Shown: positions 9,511 through 16,818 of the stretch, one piece after another
Position numbering within the stretch: the stretch's first letter is position 1
Layout: every line of letters starts with the position of its first letter
Assembly: GCA_964616985.1 (NCBI GenBank)
Contig: CAZTVF010000062.1
Coordinates: 1 to 31,788, forward strand
From: CAZTVF01 sp964616985
Lineage (GTDB): Bacteria > Planctomycetota > Phycisphaerae > SM23-33
Direction: 5' to 3'
Length of the DNA: 31,788 nucleotides
Notes under the pieces: model-generated
Told to the model about the DNA's origin: nothing
Databases searched by the model: none
What the model saw: the letters and a program-made list of their open reading frames with translations, nothing else
Program-made: the position numbers and the translations under genes

Positions 9511-10641
9511 CTACGGGTTGGCGGGCGTCGCGACCGGCAGGGGCTTTTTGCCCACTCCGCGGTCGAACACGCGAGCGCGGTAGGCATCCACCCGGCGCTC
9601 GAGGAAGACGTGGATGGCGGCCGACAGCGCCACCGTCACCGCCGTGATGACCAGCACGGCCCATGCGGGCCCCTGGGCTTCCTGATCGTAGACGATGCCC
9701 AACGCCGCCAGGCCCGTAATCACCATGCCGTGGCAGACGTAGATCGGGTACGACAACTCGCCCACGAAGCGGTCAAACTTGTTGGACTTGAAGAAGCCGA
9801 ACAGCGTCGGCGTCAGCATCGCGAACAGCAGGTAGAAGACGTAGCTCATCGGGTAAGGCCGCGACAGCAGGATCAGCACCAGCACCGCGCCCCACGCCGG
9901 CAGCACCAGGCAGGGATTCTTCAGCAGCGCGACCTTCCGCTGGCGCACGTAAAGCTTGTACGCCAGCACACCCATCAGGAAGAGGTACAGCACCGTGGGG
10001 AAGAAGCGGTAGGACCACGGATCCTGGTCGAGGTGGTATTGCTTCATGAGCACGATGCGCAGCGTGAAGCTCGCCGCGGCGACAATCGCGATCACCCACC
10101 AGCGGCGGCGGACCAGCAGCGGCGCCAGCAGGTAGAAGCTCAGCTCGACGCTCAGCGTCCACGCCGGCGGGATGATCATGAAATGCCATGCCGGGATCCC
10201 CGACTGCAGCGCCCCCGTCCAGTAGAGCCCGCCCGTCTGCGGGTCCAGCGCCATGTAGCACATCGCGTCCTGGCCGAACAGCCCCAGGTTGGTCAGCACG
10301 AGGACCGCCTTGGTCCCCAGCGTCATGTTCCCTCCGTGCTGCGCCCACTCCGTCAGGCCCAGGCCCGGCATGTTCAGCGCCGACAGCAGCACGCCCAGCC
10401 CCAGCGTCGCCAGCAGGATCACGAGGTAGGTGGGAAAGAGCCGCAGGAATCGCGCGCGGATGAAGATGCTGTACGAGCCGGGGCCCCTGTACTTCTCGTT
10501 CAGGATCAGGGCCATGTAGAAGCCCGAGATGATGAAGAACGTCTGCACGGCCACGTCGCCGCCGAACATGCGGATGCCATACGCGGGGCCGGTATGCGTG
10601 ATGATGACGGCCACGGCCAGAAGGAATCGGATGAGGCCCAT
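9511..10641 (-). CDS. Acyltransferase-3 (OafA/NodX-type) membrane protein
   Basis: This 376-residue multi-pass protein has about ten hydrophobic helices. It starts MGLIRFLLAVAVIITHTGP, where the His in the first helix matches the conserved catalytic His of acyltransferase family 3. IISGFYMALIL and FYLLAPLL are further family landmarks. Such enzymes O-acetylate surface polysaccharides, lipids or peptidoglycan-linked sugars at the cytoplasmic membrane. The substrate is unknown. The start ATG at 10641 has AAAGAG upstream. It is a single gene with its own likely promoter at 10706-10735. Confidence 0.88.
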   Translation of the reverse strand: MGLIRFLLAVAVIITHTGPAYGIRMFGGDVAVQTFFIISGFYMALILNEKYRGPGSYSIFIRARFLRLFPTYLVILLATLGLGVLLSALNMPGLGLTEWAQHGGNMTLGTKAVLVLTNLGLFGQDAMCYMALDPQTGGLYWTGALQSGIPAWHFMIIPPAWTLSVELSFYLLAPLLVRRRWWVIAIVAAASFTLRIVLMKQYHLDQDPWSYRFFPTVLYLFLMGVLAYKLYVRQRKVALLKNPCLVLPAWGAVLVLILLSRPYPMSYVFYLLFAMLTPTLFGFFKSNKFDRFVGELSYPIYVCHGMVITGLAALGIVYDQEAQGPAWAVLVITAVTVALSAAIHVFLERRVDAYRARVFDRGVGKKPLPVATPANP

Positions 10642-10705
10642 GTCACTCTTTCAGAGCCCCTGCCCGTGGCAAGAGCGGATGTGAAGAAGGTTACGTGTAG
10701 CGATC

Positions 10706-10735
10706 AGGATACCATAATCAGGCACTTTTTGTCCA
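10706..10735 (-). promoter_or_regulatory. Candidate promoter of the acyltransferase gene
   Basis: Minus strand: TGGACA (10735-10730), an 18-base spacer and TATCCT (10711-10706), about 65 bases before the start codon. The -10 is imperfect but has a TGG extension. Confidence 0.45.
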
Positions 10736-10739
10736 GCCA

Positions 10740-11010
10740 ACGATCTTGACGAAACGCCCGGGTGCGCTCGCCTATCCGCGTACGAAAGGCGGCTCCACGG
10801 ACCCGCTATCAATCGCCTTTCATCGCTGTTTGTTCCCGCTCCGAAAGGAAGCAGCGATAAGGAGCGAGCGACTTCGGGTTCCTGCCCTATGCAACGCTTC
10901 ACCGGCGGCCCTCGAAACCGAGTGCAACCAACCGCTCTTGTAATGCCGCCGCCGCTGTGGTAACACCCTCCCCGCAGCGGCCGGCGCGTGGGCGTCGATC
11001 GCGGCTTTTC
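10740..11010. other. Noncoding gap between divergent genes, with one hairpin
   Basis: No convincing gene. ATCGCTG (10822-10828) and CAGCGAT (10852-10858) can pair around a 23-base loop, and GAGCGAGCGAC follows at 10862-10872. That last string resembles one arm of the palindrome at 13283-13345. The MFS gene promoter should be here but I could not pick one. Confidence 0.4.
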
Positions 11011-11015
11011 AAGAG

Positions 11016-12188
11016 GTGCCCTTGGACATCCGTCGTCAGCGAACGTTGTGTCATTCGTACTACGTCCTGTTTGGCATGTTGGGTTCGGGCCTGATCGTGC
11101 CGCTGGTCAAACGCTTTGAAGAGAGCTTCGGCCTCTCGCACGGGGAAATGGGCACGCTCCTGGGCGCCTGCGGCGCGGTCTTTTCCATCGCCTCGGTGCT
11201 GGGGGGCTACCTCGACGCGCACCTGGGCTCGCGCCGCGTGCTGGCGGCCTGCACGCTCGCGTGCGCTGCCGCCGCCCTCTGGCTGGGATGGGCGTGGGAC
11301 ACCACGATCTTCGTCGCCGCGCTGCTGGCCTTCTCCTTCACCAACGGCCTGACGCAGATGGTCAACGGCACGGTCAGCCGCCTGTACGGCCAGAACCGCT
11401 CCAGCGGCATCAACCTGCTGCACGGCTTCCAGGGCCTGGGCAGGCTGCTGGCGCCCCTGGCGGTGGTGGTCGCCATGAACCTCACCGGCACGTGGCGGGT
11501 GGCGCTGTTCATCTCGGCCGCCCTGCACGTGGTGTGGTCGGTGCTGTTTCACCTGGGCCTGCCGCGCCACCAGCCGCATCCCCCCGGGCACGTCGTGCAC
11601 GGCCCGATCAAGCCGCTCCTGCGCAGCCCCCTTCTGTGGACGGCCATGGCCGCCTTCACCGTCCTCGTCGGCGCCGAGTTCGCCGTCATGAGCTGGGTGC
11701 CCGTCTTCCTGGAGAACGAGGCCGGGCTCAGCCGGGACCTCGCCCTGACGGGCCTGACGGTGATGATGGCCGGTTACACCGCCGCCCGCCTGGTGATCGG
11801 CCTGCGCCAACGCCACCCGCGCCCGGCGTGGATCTTCATCATGGCCGTGGTAGAGGTCGCGGCGATCCTCCTGCTGATCACGCTCCGCGGCGACCTTATG
11901 CTGCTGGCGATGTGCGGCGTGATGGGCCTGGCGTTCGGGTGCTGGTGGCCGACGCTGGCGGCGACGCTGTTCGACGCCGTCCCCTTCAACCACGGCGTCC
12001 TGACCGGCCTGTGCAACATCGCCTCCACCTGCGGCATCTTCATTTTCAGCTCGTCCATCGGCTGGTTGGGCGACGCGGTCTCCCTGCGGTGGGCCTTGCT
12101 GGTCCCCTGCGCCTGCGCCCTTGTGTTCGCCCTGCTTTACCGTATCCTATGGGGCCTGCGGGTCCAGCCGCCGCCGTCGCCCGCCTGA
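11016..12188 (+). CDS. Major facilitator superfamily transporter
   Basis: This 390-residue protein has about 12 hydrophobic helices. It has an MFS loop signature between helices 2 and 3 (GGYLDAHLGSRRVLAA) and a G-rich N-terminal helix (VLFGMLGSGLIVPLVKRF). The FucP-like style and the Gfo/Idh/MocA dehydrogenase 41 bp downstream suggest a sugar or sugar-acid importer, which is inference. The start is a choice between GTG 11016 and TTG 11022. The AGAGG at 11012-11016 sits five bases before the TTG and overlaps the GTG, so TTG 11022 may be the true start. Confidence 0.85.
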   Translation: MPLDIRRQRTLCHSYYVLFGMLGSGLIVPLVKRFEESFGLSHGEMGTLLGACGAVFSIASVLGGYLDAHLGSRRVLAACTLACAAAALWLGWAWDTTIFVAALLAFSFTNGLTQMVNGTVSRLYGQNRSSGINLLHGFQGLGRLLAPLAVVVAMNLTGTWRVALFISAALHVVWSVLFHLGLPRHQPHPPGHVVHGPIKPLLRSPLLWTAMAAFTVLVGAEFAVMSWVPVFLENEAGLSRDLALTGLTVMMAGYTAARLVIGLRQRHPRPAWIFIMAVVEVAAILLLITLRGDLMLLAMCGVMGLAFGCWWPTLAATLFDAVPFNHGVLTGLCNIASTCGIFIFSSSIGWLGDAVSLRWALLVPCACALVFALLYRILWGLRVQPPPSPA

Positions 12189-12229
12189 CCCGTTGCGGCC
12201 GGCGCCCCTGCATTAACGAAAGGAATCGC

Positions 12230-13210
12230 ATGTCTGACACGATCAACTGGGGCATCATCGGAACGGGAAACATCGCCCGCAAGTTCGCCGAAGGCCTGGC
12301 CGCCGCCGAGGGCGCCCGCCTGGTGGCCGTCGGCTCGCGGTCGCAGCAGTCGGCCGACGACTTCGCGACCAAGTTCAACGTCCCCCACCGCCACGCGTCC
12401 TACGAGGCCCTGGCCGCCGACCCCGAGGTCCAGGCCGTCTACGTCGCCACGCCCCACACGCTGCACATGGACAACTCCATCCTTTGCCTCAACGCCCGCA
12501 AGGCCGTCCTGTGCGAGAAGCCCTTCGCCATCAACACCGCGCAGGCCAAGGCCACCGTGGCCGCCGCCCGCAAGAACAAGACCTTCGTGATGGAGGCGAT
12601 GTGGACGCGATTCCTGCCCGTCATCGCCAAGGCCCGCGAACTGGTCGCCGCCGGCGCCATCGGCGAGGTGCGGATGGTGACGGCCGACTTCGGCTTCCGC
12701 GCCGGCTGGAACCCGCAGAGTCGCCTGCTGAACCCGGCCCTGGGCGGCGGGGCCCTGCTGGACGTGGGCATCTACACCGTCGCGTTCTCCTCCATGCTGC
12801 TGGGGGCGCCGACGAAGATCGCCGCGATGTCCCACATCGGCGAAAGCGGCGTAGACGAGCAGTCGGCCATCGTGCTGGGCCACGACCGCGGCCAGCTGGC
12901 GGTGCTGCACACGGCCGTCCGCACCGGCACGCCGCAGGAGGCCCGCATCCTGGGCACTGAGGGCTCGATCCACCTGCCTGGCTTCTGGCACGGGCAGAAG
13001 CTCGTGCTGAACCAGAACGGTAAAGAGACGCAGACGCTCGACCTGCCCTACCTCGGCAACGGGTACACACACGAGGCGATCGAGGTGATGAACTGCCTTC
13101 GCGCGGGCAAGAAGCAAAGCGACATCATGCCCACCAGCGAGACACTCTCGATCATCAAGACCCTGGACAAGATCCGGGCAAAAGTGGGACTCAAGTACCC
13201 GATGGAATAG
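12230..13210 (+). CDS. Gfo/Idh/MocA-family NAD(P)-dependent oxidoreductase
   Basis: This 326-residue cytoplasmic enzyme has an N-terminal Rossmann motif GIIGTGNIARKFAEG (8-22), the family catalytic motif EKPF (96-99) and the C-terminal GFO_IDH_MocA_C domain. The segment VMEAMWTRFLP matches the dihydrodiol-dehydrogenase / glucose-fructose oxidoreductase-like subgroup. It probably oxidises or reduces a sugar or cyclitol. An AAAGGA site is correctly placed before the ATG. It follows the MFS gene by 41 bp and is likely co-transcribed, consistent with uptake plus catabolism of one carbohydrate. Confidence 0.9.
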   Translation: MSDTINWGIIGTGNIARKFAEGLAAAEGARLVAVGSRSQQSADDFATKFNVPHRHASYEALAADPEVQAVYVATPHTLHMDNSILCLNARKAVLCEKPFAINTAQAKATVAAARKNKTFVMEAMWTRFLPVIAKARELVAAGAIGEVRMVTADFGFRAGWNPQSRLLNPALGGGALLDVGIYTVAFSSMLLGAPTKIAAMSHIGESGVDEQSAIVLGHDRGQLAVLHTAVRTGTPQEARILGTEGSIHLPGFWHGQKLVLNQNGKETQTLDLPYLGNGYTHEAIEVMNCLRAGKKQSDIMPTSETLSIIKTLDKIRAKVGLKYPME

Positions 13211-13282
13211 GTCGGTCCGAGTGTTGCTCGTGCGAACGGTTTTCAAGTTCTCGTCCTGGTTCGGAACGATCAAGAACAATAT

Positions 13283-13345
13283 CAGTCGCTCGCCTTTTAG
13301 CAGAACGCTGACGCACACGGCGTCCTGCTATAAAGCGAGCGACTG
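13283..13345. repeat. Long hairpin downstream of the dehydrogenase
   Basis: CAGTCGCTCGC (13283-13293) pairs perfectly with GCGAGCGACTG (13335-13345). Pairing continues through CTTTTAGCAG against CTGCTATAAA with two mismatches, and the loop contains a second perfect stem, GACGC-ACACG-GCGTC. It could act as a bidirectional terminator or RNA-stabilising stem between the two plus-strand genes. There is no long T-run. Confidence 0.65.
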
Positions 13346-13463
13346 ACGGCGTCCGCCAGCTTTCGAGCGATTGACGAAATGGGAGCGAACGCGGAACGAG
13401 TTGATCGTGGTCGACGCAGACCCATCATGCATGAATGAACAGATCAGTTGAGGAGACAATCGA

Positions 13464-14426
13464 ATGAGATACGGACAGATCAAAGGCATCGACAAGCCCG
13501 TCTCGCGGATCGCGCAGGGGCTGATGATGATCAGCACCAAAAATCAGGACTGGACGAACGAACTGCTGGACGGCGTGTACGCCCAGGGCGTGAACACGTT
13601 CGATTCCAGCCACATCTACGGCGGCGGCGACTGCGACCGCGCGTTTGGCCGCTGGGCGGCGTCGCGCGGCGTGCGCGAGAAGATCGTCATGCTCGACAAG
13701 TGCGCCCACCACAACGACGCCCGCCGCCGCGTGACGCCGTTCGACATCACCGGCGACCTGCACGACTGCCTGGCCCGCCTGGGGTTCACGTACATCGACC
13801 TGTTCGTCATGCACCGCGACGACCCGACCGTGCCCGTGGGCCCGATCGTGGAGGTCATGAACGAGCACATCCGCTCGGGCAAGATCCGTGCGTACGGCGG
13901 CAGCAACTGGTCGCACACCCGCATCGCCGAGGCGAACGATTACGCCCGCAAGCACAACCTCGTGCCCATGGTCGCCAGCAGCCCGCACTTCTCCCTCGCC
14001 CGCATGGTGCAGGAGCCTTGGGGCGAGTGCGTCTCCATCGCCGGCCCCCAGTGCAAGCCCGCCCAGGACTGGTACGCGGCAAACCCTGACGTGGCGCTGT
14101 TCCCGTGGTCGTCGCTGTCGCGCGGGTTCTTCAGCGGCAAGTACGACCGCGCCGCCATGCTCGCCCGGCCGCAGGATGACCAGGAGATCGCCGTCCGCTG
14201 CTTCCGCTGCGAGGACAATCTCCAGCGTCTCGACCGCGTGTGGGAGCTGGCCCGGAAGAAGAACCTCTCGGTTCCGCAGATCGCCACGGCCTGGCTGATG
14301 AACTGCCCCTTGAACATCTTCGCCCTCATCGGCGCCTGCAGCGGCGAAGAGGCCAAGCAGAACGTCGCCGCCATGGACCTCCAACTCACCCCGCAGGAAA
14401 TGGCGTGGTTGGATCTCAAAGACTGA
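13464..14426 (+). CDS. Aldo/keto reductase
   Basis: 320 residues with a TIM-barrel AKR arrangement. The catalytic tetrad is readable as Asp47 and Tyr52 (NTFDSSHIYGGG), Lys79 (MLDKC) and His117 (VMHRDD). C-terminal SVPQIATAWLMNCP and AWLDLKD complete the family pattern. It reduces carbonyls with NADPH, and the substrate is unknown. The sequence of the barrel entrance is closer to the bacterial YajO/Tas-like group than to sugar reductases. The ATG at 13464 has AGGAG eight bases upstream. The 250-bp gap and hairpin before it suggest separate transcription from the Gfo/Idh/MocA gene. Confidence 0.88.
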   Translation: MRYGQIKGIDKPVSRIAQGLMMISTKNQDWTNELLDGVYAQGVNTFDSSHIYGGGDCDRAFGRWAASRGVREKIVMLDKCAHHNDARRRVTPFDITGDLHDCLARLGFTYIDLFVMHRDDPTVPVGPIVEVMNEHIRSGKIRAYGGSNWSHTRIAEANDYARKHNLVPMVASSPHFSLARMVQEPWGECVSIAGPQCKPAQDWYAANPDVALFPWSSLSRGFFSGKYDRAAMLARPQDDQEIAVRCFRCEDNLQRLDRVWELARKKNLSVPQIATAWLMNCPLNIFALIGACSGEEAKQNVAAMDLQLTPQEMAWLDLKD

Positions 14427-14483
14427 CAACCGACGCGCACCCCGAGGCGAGGCTGACACAGGACCTTCCCAATGCCGCCGGCA

Positions 14484-14622
14484 TATGGAGTGCGGCGGCA
14501 ACGACGCCGCTTTGGATCTCGCGGCCGGGATTCGATCGTAGCGATGAGGCTTGGTGGCGCCGGAATCCACAGCGGCGTCGACGTCTCTCGCTGCGCTCGC
14601 GACTCTGCCGCCGCACTCCATA
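14484..14622. repeat. 139-bp nested inverted repeat
   Basis: TATGGAGTGCGGCGGCA (14484-14500) is perfectly repeated in inverse at 14606-14622. A second arm CGACGCCGCT (14502-14511) is matched at 14571-14580. The loop has smaller stems. It lies between the 3' ends of two convergent genes, within ten bases of the SDR stop codon, so it may end both transcripts or be a palindromic mobile repeat. Confidence 0.8.
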
Positions 14623-14630
14623 GGACATTA

Positions 14631-15446
14631 CTACGAGCTTGATGGCTGCGCGCGCCCCTTCTTCCGCCGGAAGCGGTTGATGAAGTCGAGCAGGCGGGGG
14701 GAGAGGCGTTTGAGGAACCAGAGGGCGTGGGCCATGGGGCCGACGAGCACCAGGCCGCGATTGGAGCGGATGGCGGCGATGGTGCGGCGGGCGACCACGT
14801 CGGGCTCGATCGTCAGCCAGCGCGGAAGCATGCGGGGACGCTTGGTGCGGCTGGTGACGGTGTTGTCGACGAAGGCCGTCCGCGTCATGCCCGGGCACAC
14901 GGCCGTGAAGCCGATGCCGCGGTGATCGTACTCGGCCCGCAGCGCCTCGGTGAGGCCCACGAGAGCGAACTTGCTGGCGTGGTACGCCGCCAGGCGGGTC
15001 TGGGCGACCAGGCCGCCGATGCTGGAGACGTTCACGACGTGCCCGCCGCCCTGGGCCAGGAAGGTCGGCAATAGTTCGCGGATGAGTTGGACGGGGGCCA
15101 TCAGGTTGACGCCCAGCACCCAGTCCCACTGCGGCGGGGTCATGCGGTCGGCGGCGCCGTAATACGCGACGCCGGCATTGTTCACCAGCACGTCCACTCG
15201 CCCCCACTGCTGCAGCGTGTCCTGCACGGCGGCGGTGATCTGGCCGCGGTCGGACAGGTCGCAGCGACGCGTGATTGCGCTCGCCCCGGCGGCGGCCACC
15301 AACTCCGCCGTTGCCTTCAGGCCCGCCTCGTCCACGTCCCAAAGCGACATCGCCGCGCCGTGCCGCGCCAGTTCCAGCGCGATCTGCCGGCCGATGCCCG
15401 AGGCCGCTCCGGTGACAATGGCCTTGCGGCCTCGAAGGTCCTTCAT
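14631..15446 (-). CDS. Short-chain dehydrogenase/reductase (SDR)
   Basis: 271 residues. The cofactor motif TGAASGIG (12-19), NNAG (89-92), the catalytic Ser in VNVSSIGG (about 141-142) and YHASK (Tyr155, Lys159) define a classical SDR. Asp in LWDVDE after beta-2 suggests NAD rather than NADP preference. The C-terminal 35 residues (LWFLKRLSPRLLDFINRFRRKKG) form a basic amphipathic or membrane-associated tail seen in some lipid-acting SDRs. I chose the ATG at 15446 because MKDLRGRKAIVTG is the normal family start. Upstream in-frame codons run through palindromic repeat sequence. The ribosome-binding site is weak. Confidence 0.88.
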   Translation of the reverse strand: MKDLRGRKAIVTGAASGIGRQIALELARHGAAMSLWDVDEAGLKATAELVAAAGASAITRRCDLSDRGQITAAVQDTLQQWGRVDVLVNNAGVAYYGAADRMTPPQWDWVLGVNLMAPVQLIRELLPTFLAQGGGHVVNVSSIGGLVAQTRLAAYHASKFALVGLTEALRAEYDHRGIGFTAVCPGMTRTAFVDNTVTSRTKRPRMLPRWLTIEPDVVARRTIAAIRSNRGLVLVGPMAHALWFLKRLSPRLLDFINRFRRKKGRAQPSSS

Positions 15447-15461
15447 GCGTTGTTCCGAGTG

Positions 15462-15598
15462 TAGGGTGTGCAGGTTCTCGACCCGGAGGGTCGAGGTTCT
15501 GCACACGCGTGAGAATGTTGCCGCCGGCACAGGCGGATATCGTGCCGTCTTCCGTGTGCAGAACCTGCCCGCTTCGCAGGCAGAACCTGCACACCCTA
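15462..15598. repeat. 137-bp nested inverted repeat between the SDR and UroD-like genes
   Basis: Outer arms TAGGGTGTGCAGGTTCT (15462-15478) and its exact inverse (15582-15598). Second arms GGTTCTGCACACG (15495-15507) and its inverse (15553-15565). Small hairpins TCGACCC-GGA-GGGTCGA and CCTGC-CCGCTT-GCAGG lie inside the arms. The motif GCAGAACCTGC recurs several times, including just outside at about 15609. The element can fold into a cruciform or a long RNA hairpin. Confidence 0.8.
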
Positions 15599-15627
15599 CG
15601 GCGCGGGCAGAACCTGCGGCCGTACCA

Positions 15628-16755
15628 CTATTTCATGCCGAACATCTTTTCCTTGAGGTCCAGGTAGTAGAGATAGTCGGCGGGCTTGACGTTCGGCGGG
15701 CAGCGGTGGTCGCAGAACGGGATGTACCCGCCACGCTCCACCAGCGGCACGAGCGTCTCGAGGTACGCCTTGATGGCCGCGGGGACCTTGGCCAGTTCCA
15801 TCTTATCCACGCCGCCCATGATCCGCAGTTCCTTGCCGTACTCCTTGAGCAGCTCCGCCGGGTGCACGCAGCTGTTCACCTCGTACGGGAAGAGGCAGTT
15901 GATCCCCGCCTCCAGGAAGCCCTTCATCAGCGGCCGCACGTCGCCGTCGCAGTCGGTGTACCACAGGTCGATGCCATGCTTGTGCAGACGCTGCCCGATC
16001 CGCTTGTAGCGCGGCACGATGACCTTGTTGAAGAAGTCCAGCGAGATGATCGGGCCGTTCTTGAAGCAGATGTCTTCCCAGCCGGTGGCGAAATCGAAAT
16101 CGATCTTGCCCAGCACCTGATCCAGCGCATTCTCGGCCAGCTGGCAGGAGGTCTCGACCATATCCTCGACCATGTCGGGATAGTCGAACGTGGCGTAGGC
16201 CAGGCCCTCGAAGGTGAGCATGTCGCGGATGCGGCCGATCATTGAACCGCACCACACGCCCAGCGGGTACGTGCGGTCGACGGGGTGATTCTTCTTCACG
16301 GCCGCCACGTCGATCTTGCGGACGGGGTCGTCCATGCGGAATCGCTCGGCCTTGACGCGTTTCCAGTCCTCGGGCGTGGTGATGGAGGACTTGATGAAGT
16401 GCGGGATGGTGTCGTGACCGTCCTTGGGCACCTCGGCCAGCAGGCCGTCGCCGTTGCGGATGATCTTGGTGGTGGCCGTCTCTTCGACGACCTGGTACGG
16501 GAACTGCGGGTGCATGCCGATGTTGCCGCCGAAGTTGCCGCAGGCGTCGAAGCTGAAGAACTGGTCCGCCTCCCAGTTGTTGCGGATGTTGTTCTTCACG
16601 AAGATGTCCCACTCGTGGAAGTTCTCTTCCCAATAGCCGAACTCCATGTTGAAGCAGCGGTCCACGGGCTTGTAGTGCATCTGGTTATTGAAGCGCTCGC
16701 GGTCGGTCATCGTGCCCTTCCACTTGGGCCGACAGGGGGTGATTGCCATTTCCAT
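15628..16755 (-). CDS. Uroporphyrinogen decarboxylase (URO-D) family protein
   Basis: About 375 residues. The N-terminal MTDRERFNNQMHYKPVDR matches the usual start of UroD-like/methyltransferase-like proteins of this group. Other segments include ICFKNGPIISLDFFNK, YTDCDGDVRPLMKGFLEAG and a C-terminal PFCDHRCPPNV, which resembles the Cys/His zinc region of MtaA/CmuA-type corrinoid methyltransferases. It is more likely a methyltransferase-like or carbohydrate-associated UroD paralogue than the haem enzyme HemE. Possible starts are 16755 and 16749 (AAAGG upstream) and 16710, where GGAAGG precedes MTDRERF. The gene follows the GH2 gene by 63 bp on the same strand. Confidence 0.82.
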   Translation of the reverse strand: MEMAITPCRPKWKGTMTDRERFNNQMHYKPVDRCFNMEFGYWEENFHEWDIFVKNNIRNNWEADQFFSFDACGNFGGNIGMHPQFPYQVVEETATTKIIRNGDGLLAEVPKDGHDTIPHFIKSSITTPEDWKRVKAERFRMDDPVRKIDVAAVKKNHPVDRTYPLGVWCGSMIGRIRDMLTFEGLAYATFDYPDMVEDMVETSCQLAENALDQVLGKIDFDFATGWEDICFKNGPIISLDFFNKVIVPRYKRIGQRLHKHGIDLWYTDCDGDVRPLMKGFLEAGINCLFPYEVNSCVHPAELLKEYGKELRIMGGVDKMELAKVPAAIKAYLETLVPLVERGGYIPFCDHRCPPNVKPADYLYYLDLKEKMFGMK

Positions 16756-16818
16756 GCCTTTCTCTATATGTGTTGTACCGGTGGCGGGCTTTCCGGCCGC
16801 CACCCGTCCATCGCGGTC

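Noticed and set aside
15628..16755. HemE, the haem-pathway uroporphyrinogen decarboxylase
   Set aside because: The N-terminal motif and Cys/His-containing C-terminus fit the UroD-like methyltransferase/carbohydrate-associated group better. No haem genes are nearby.
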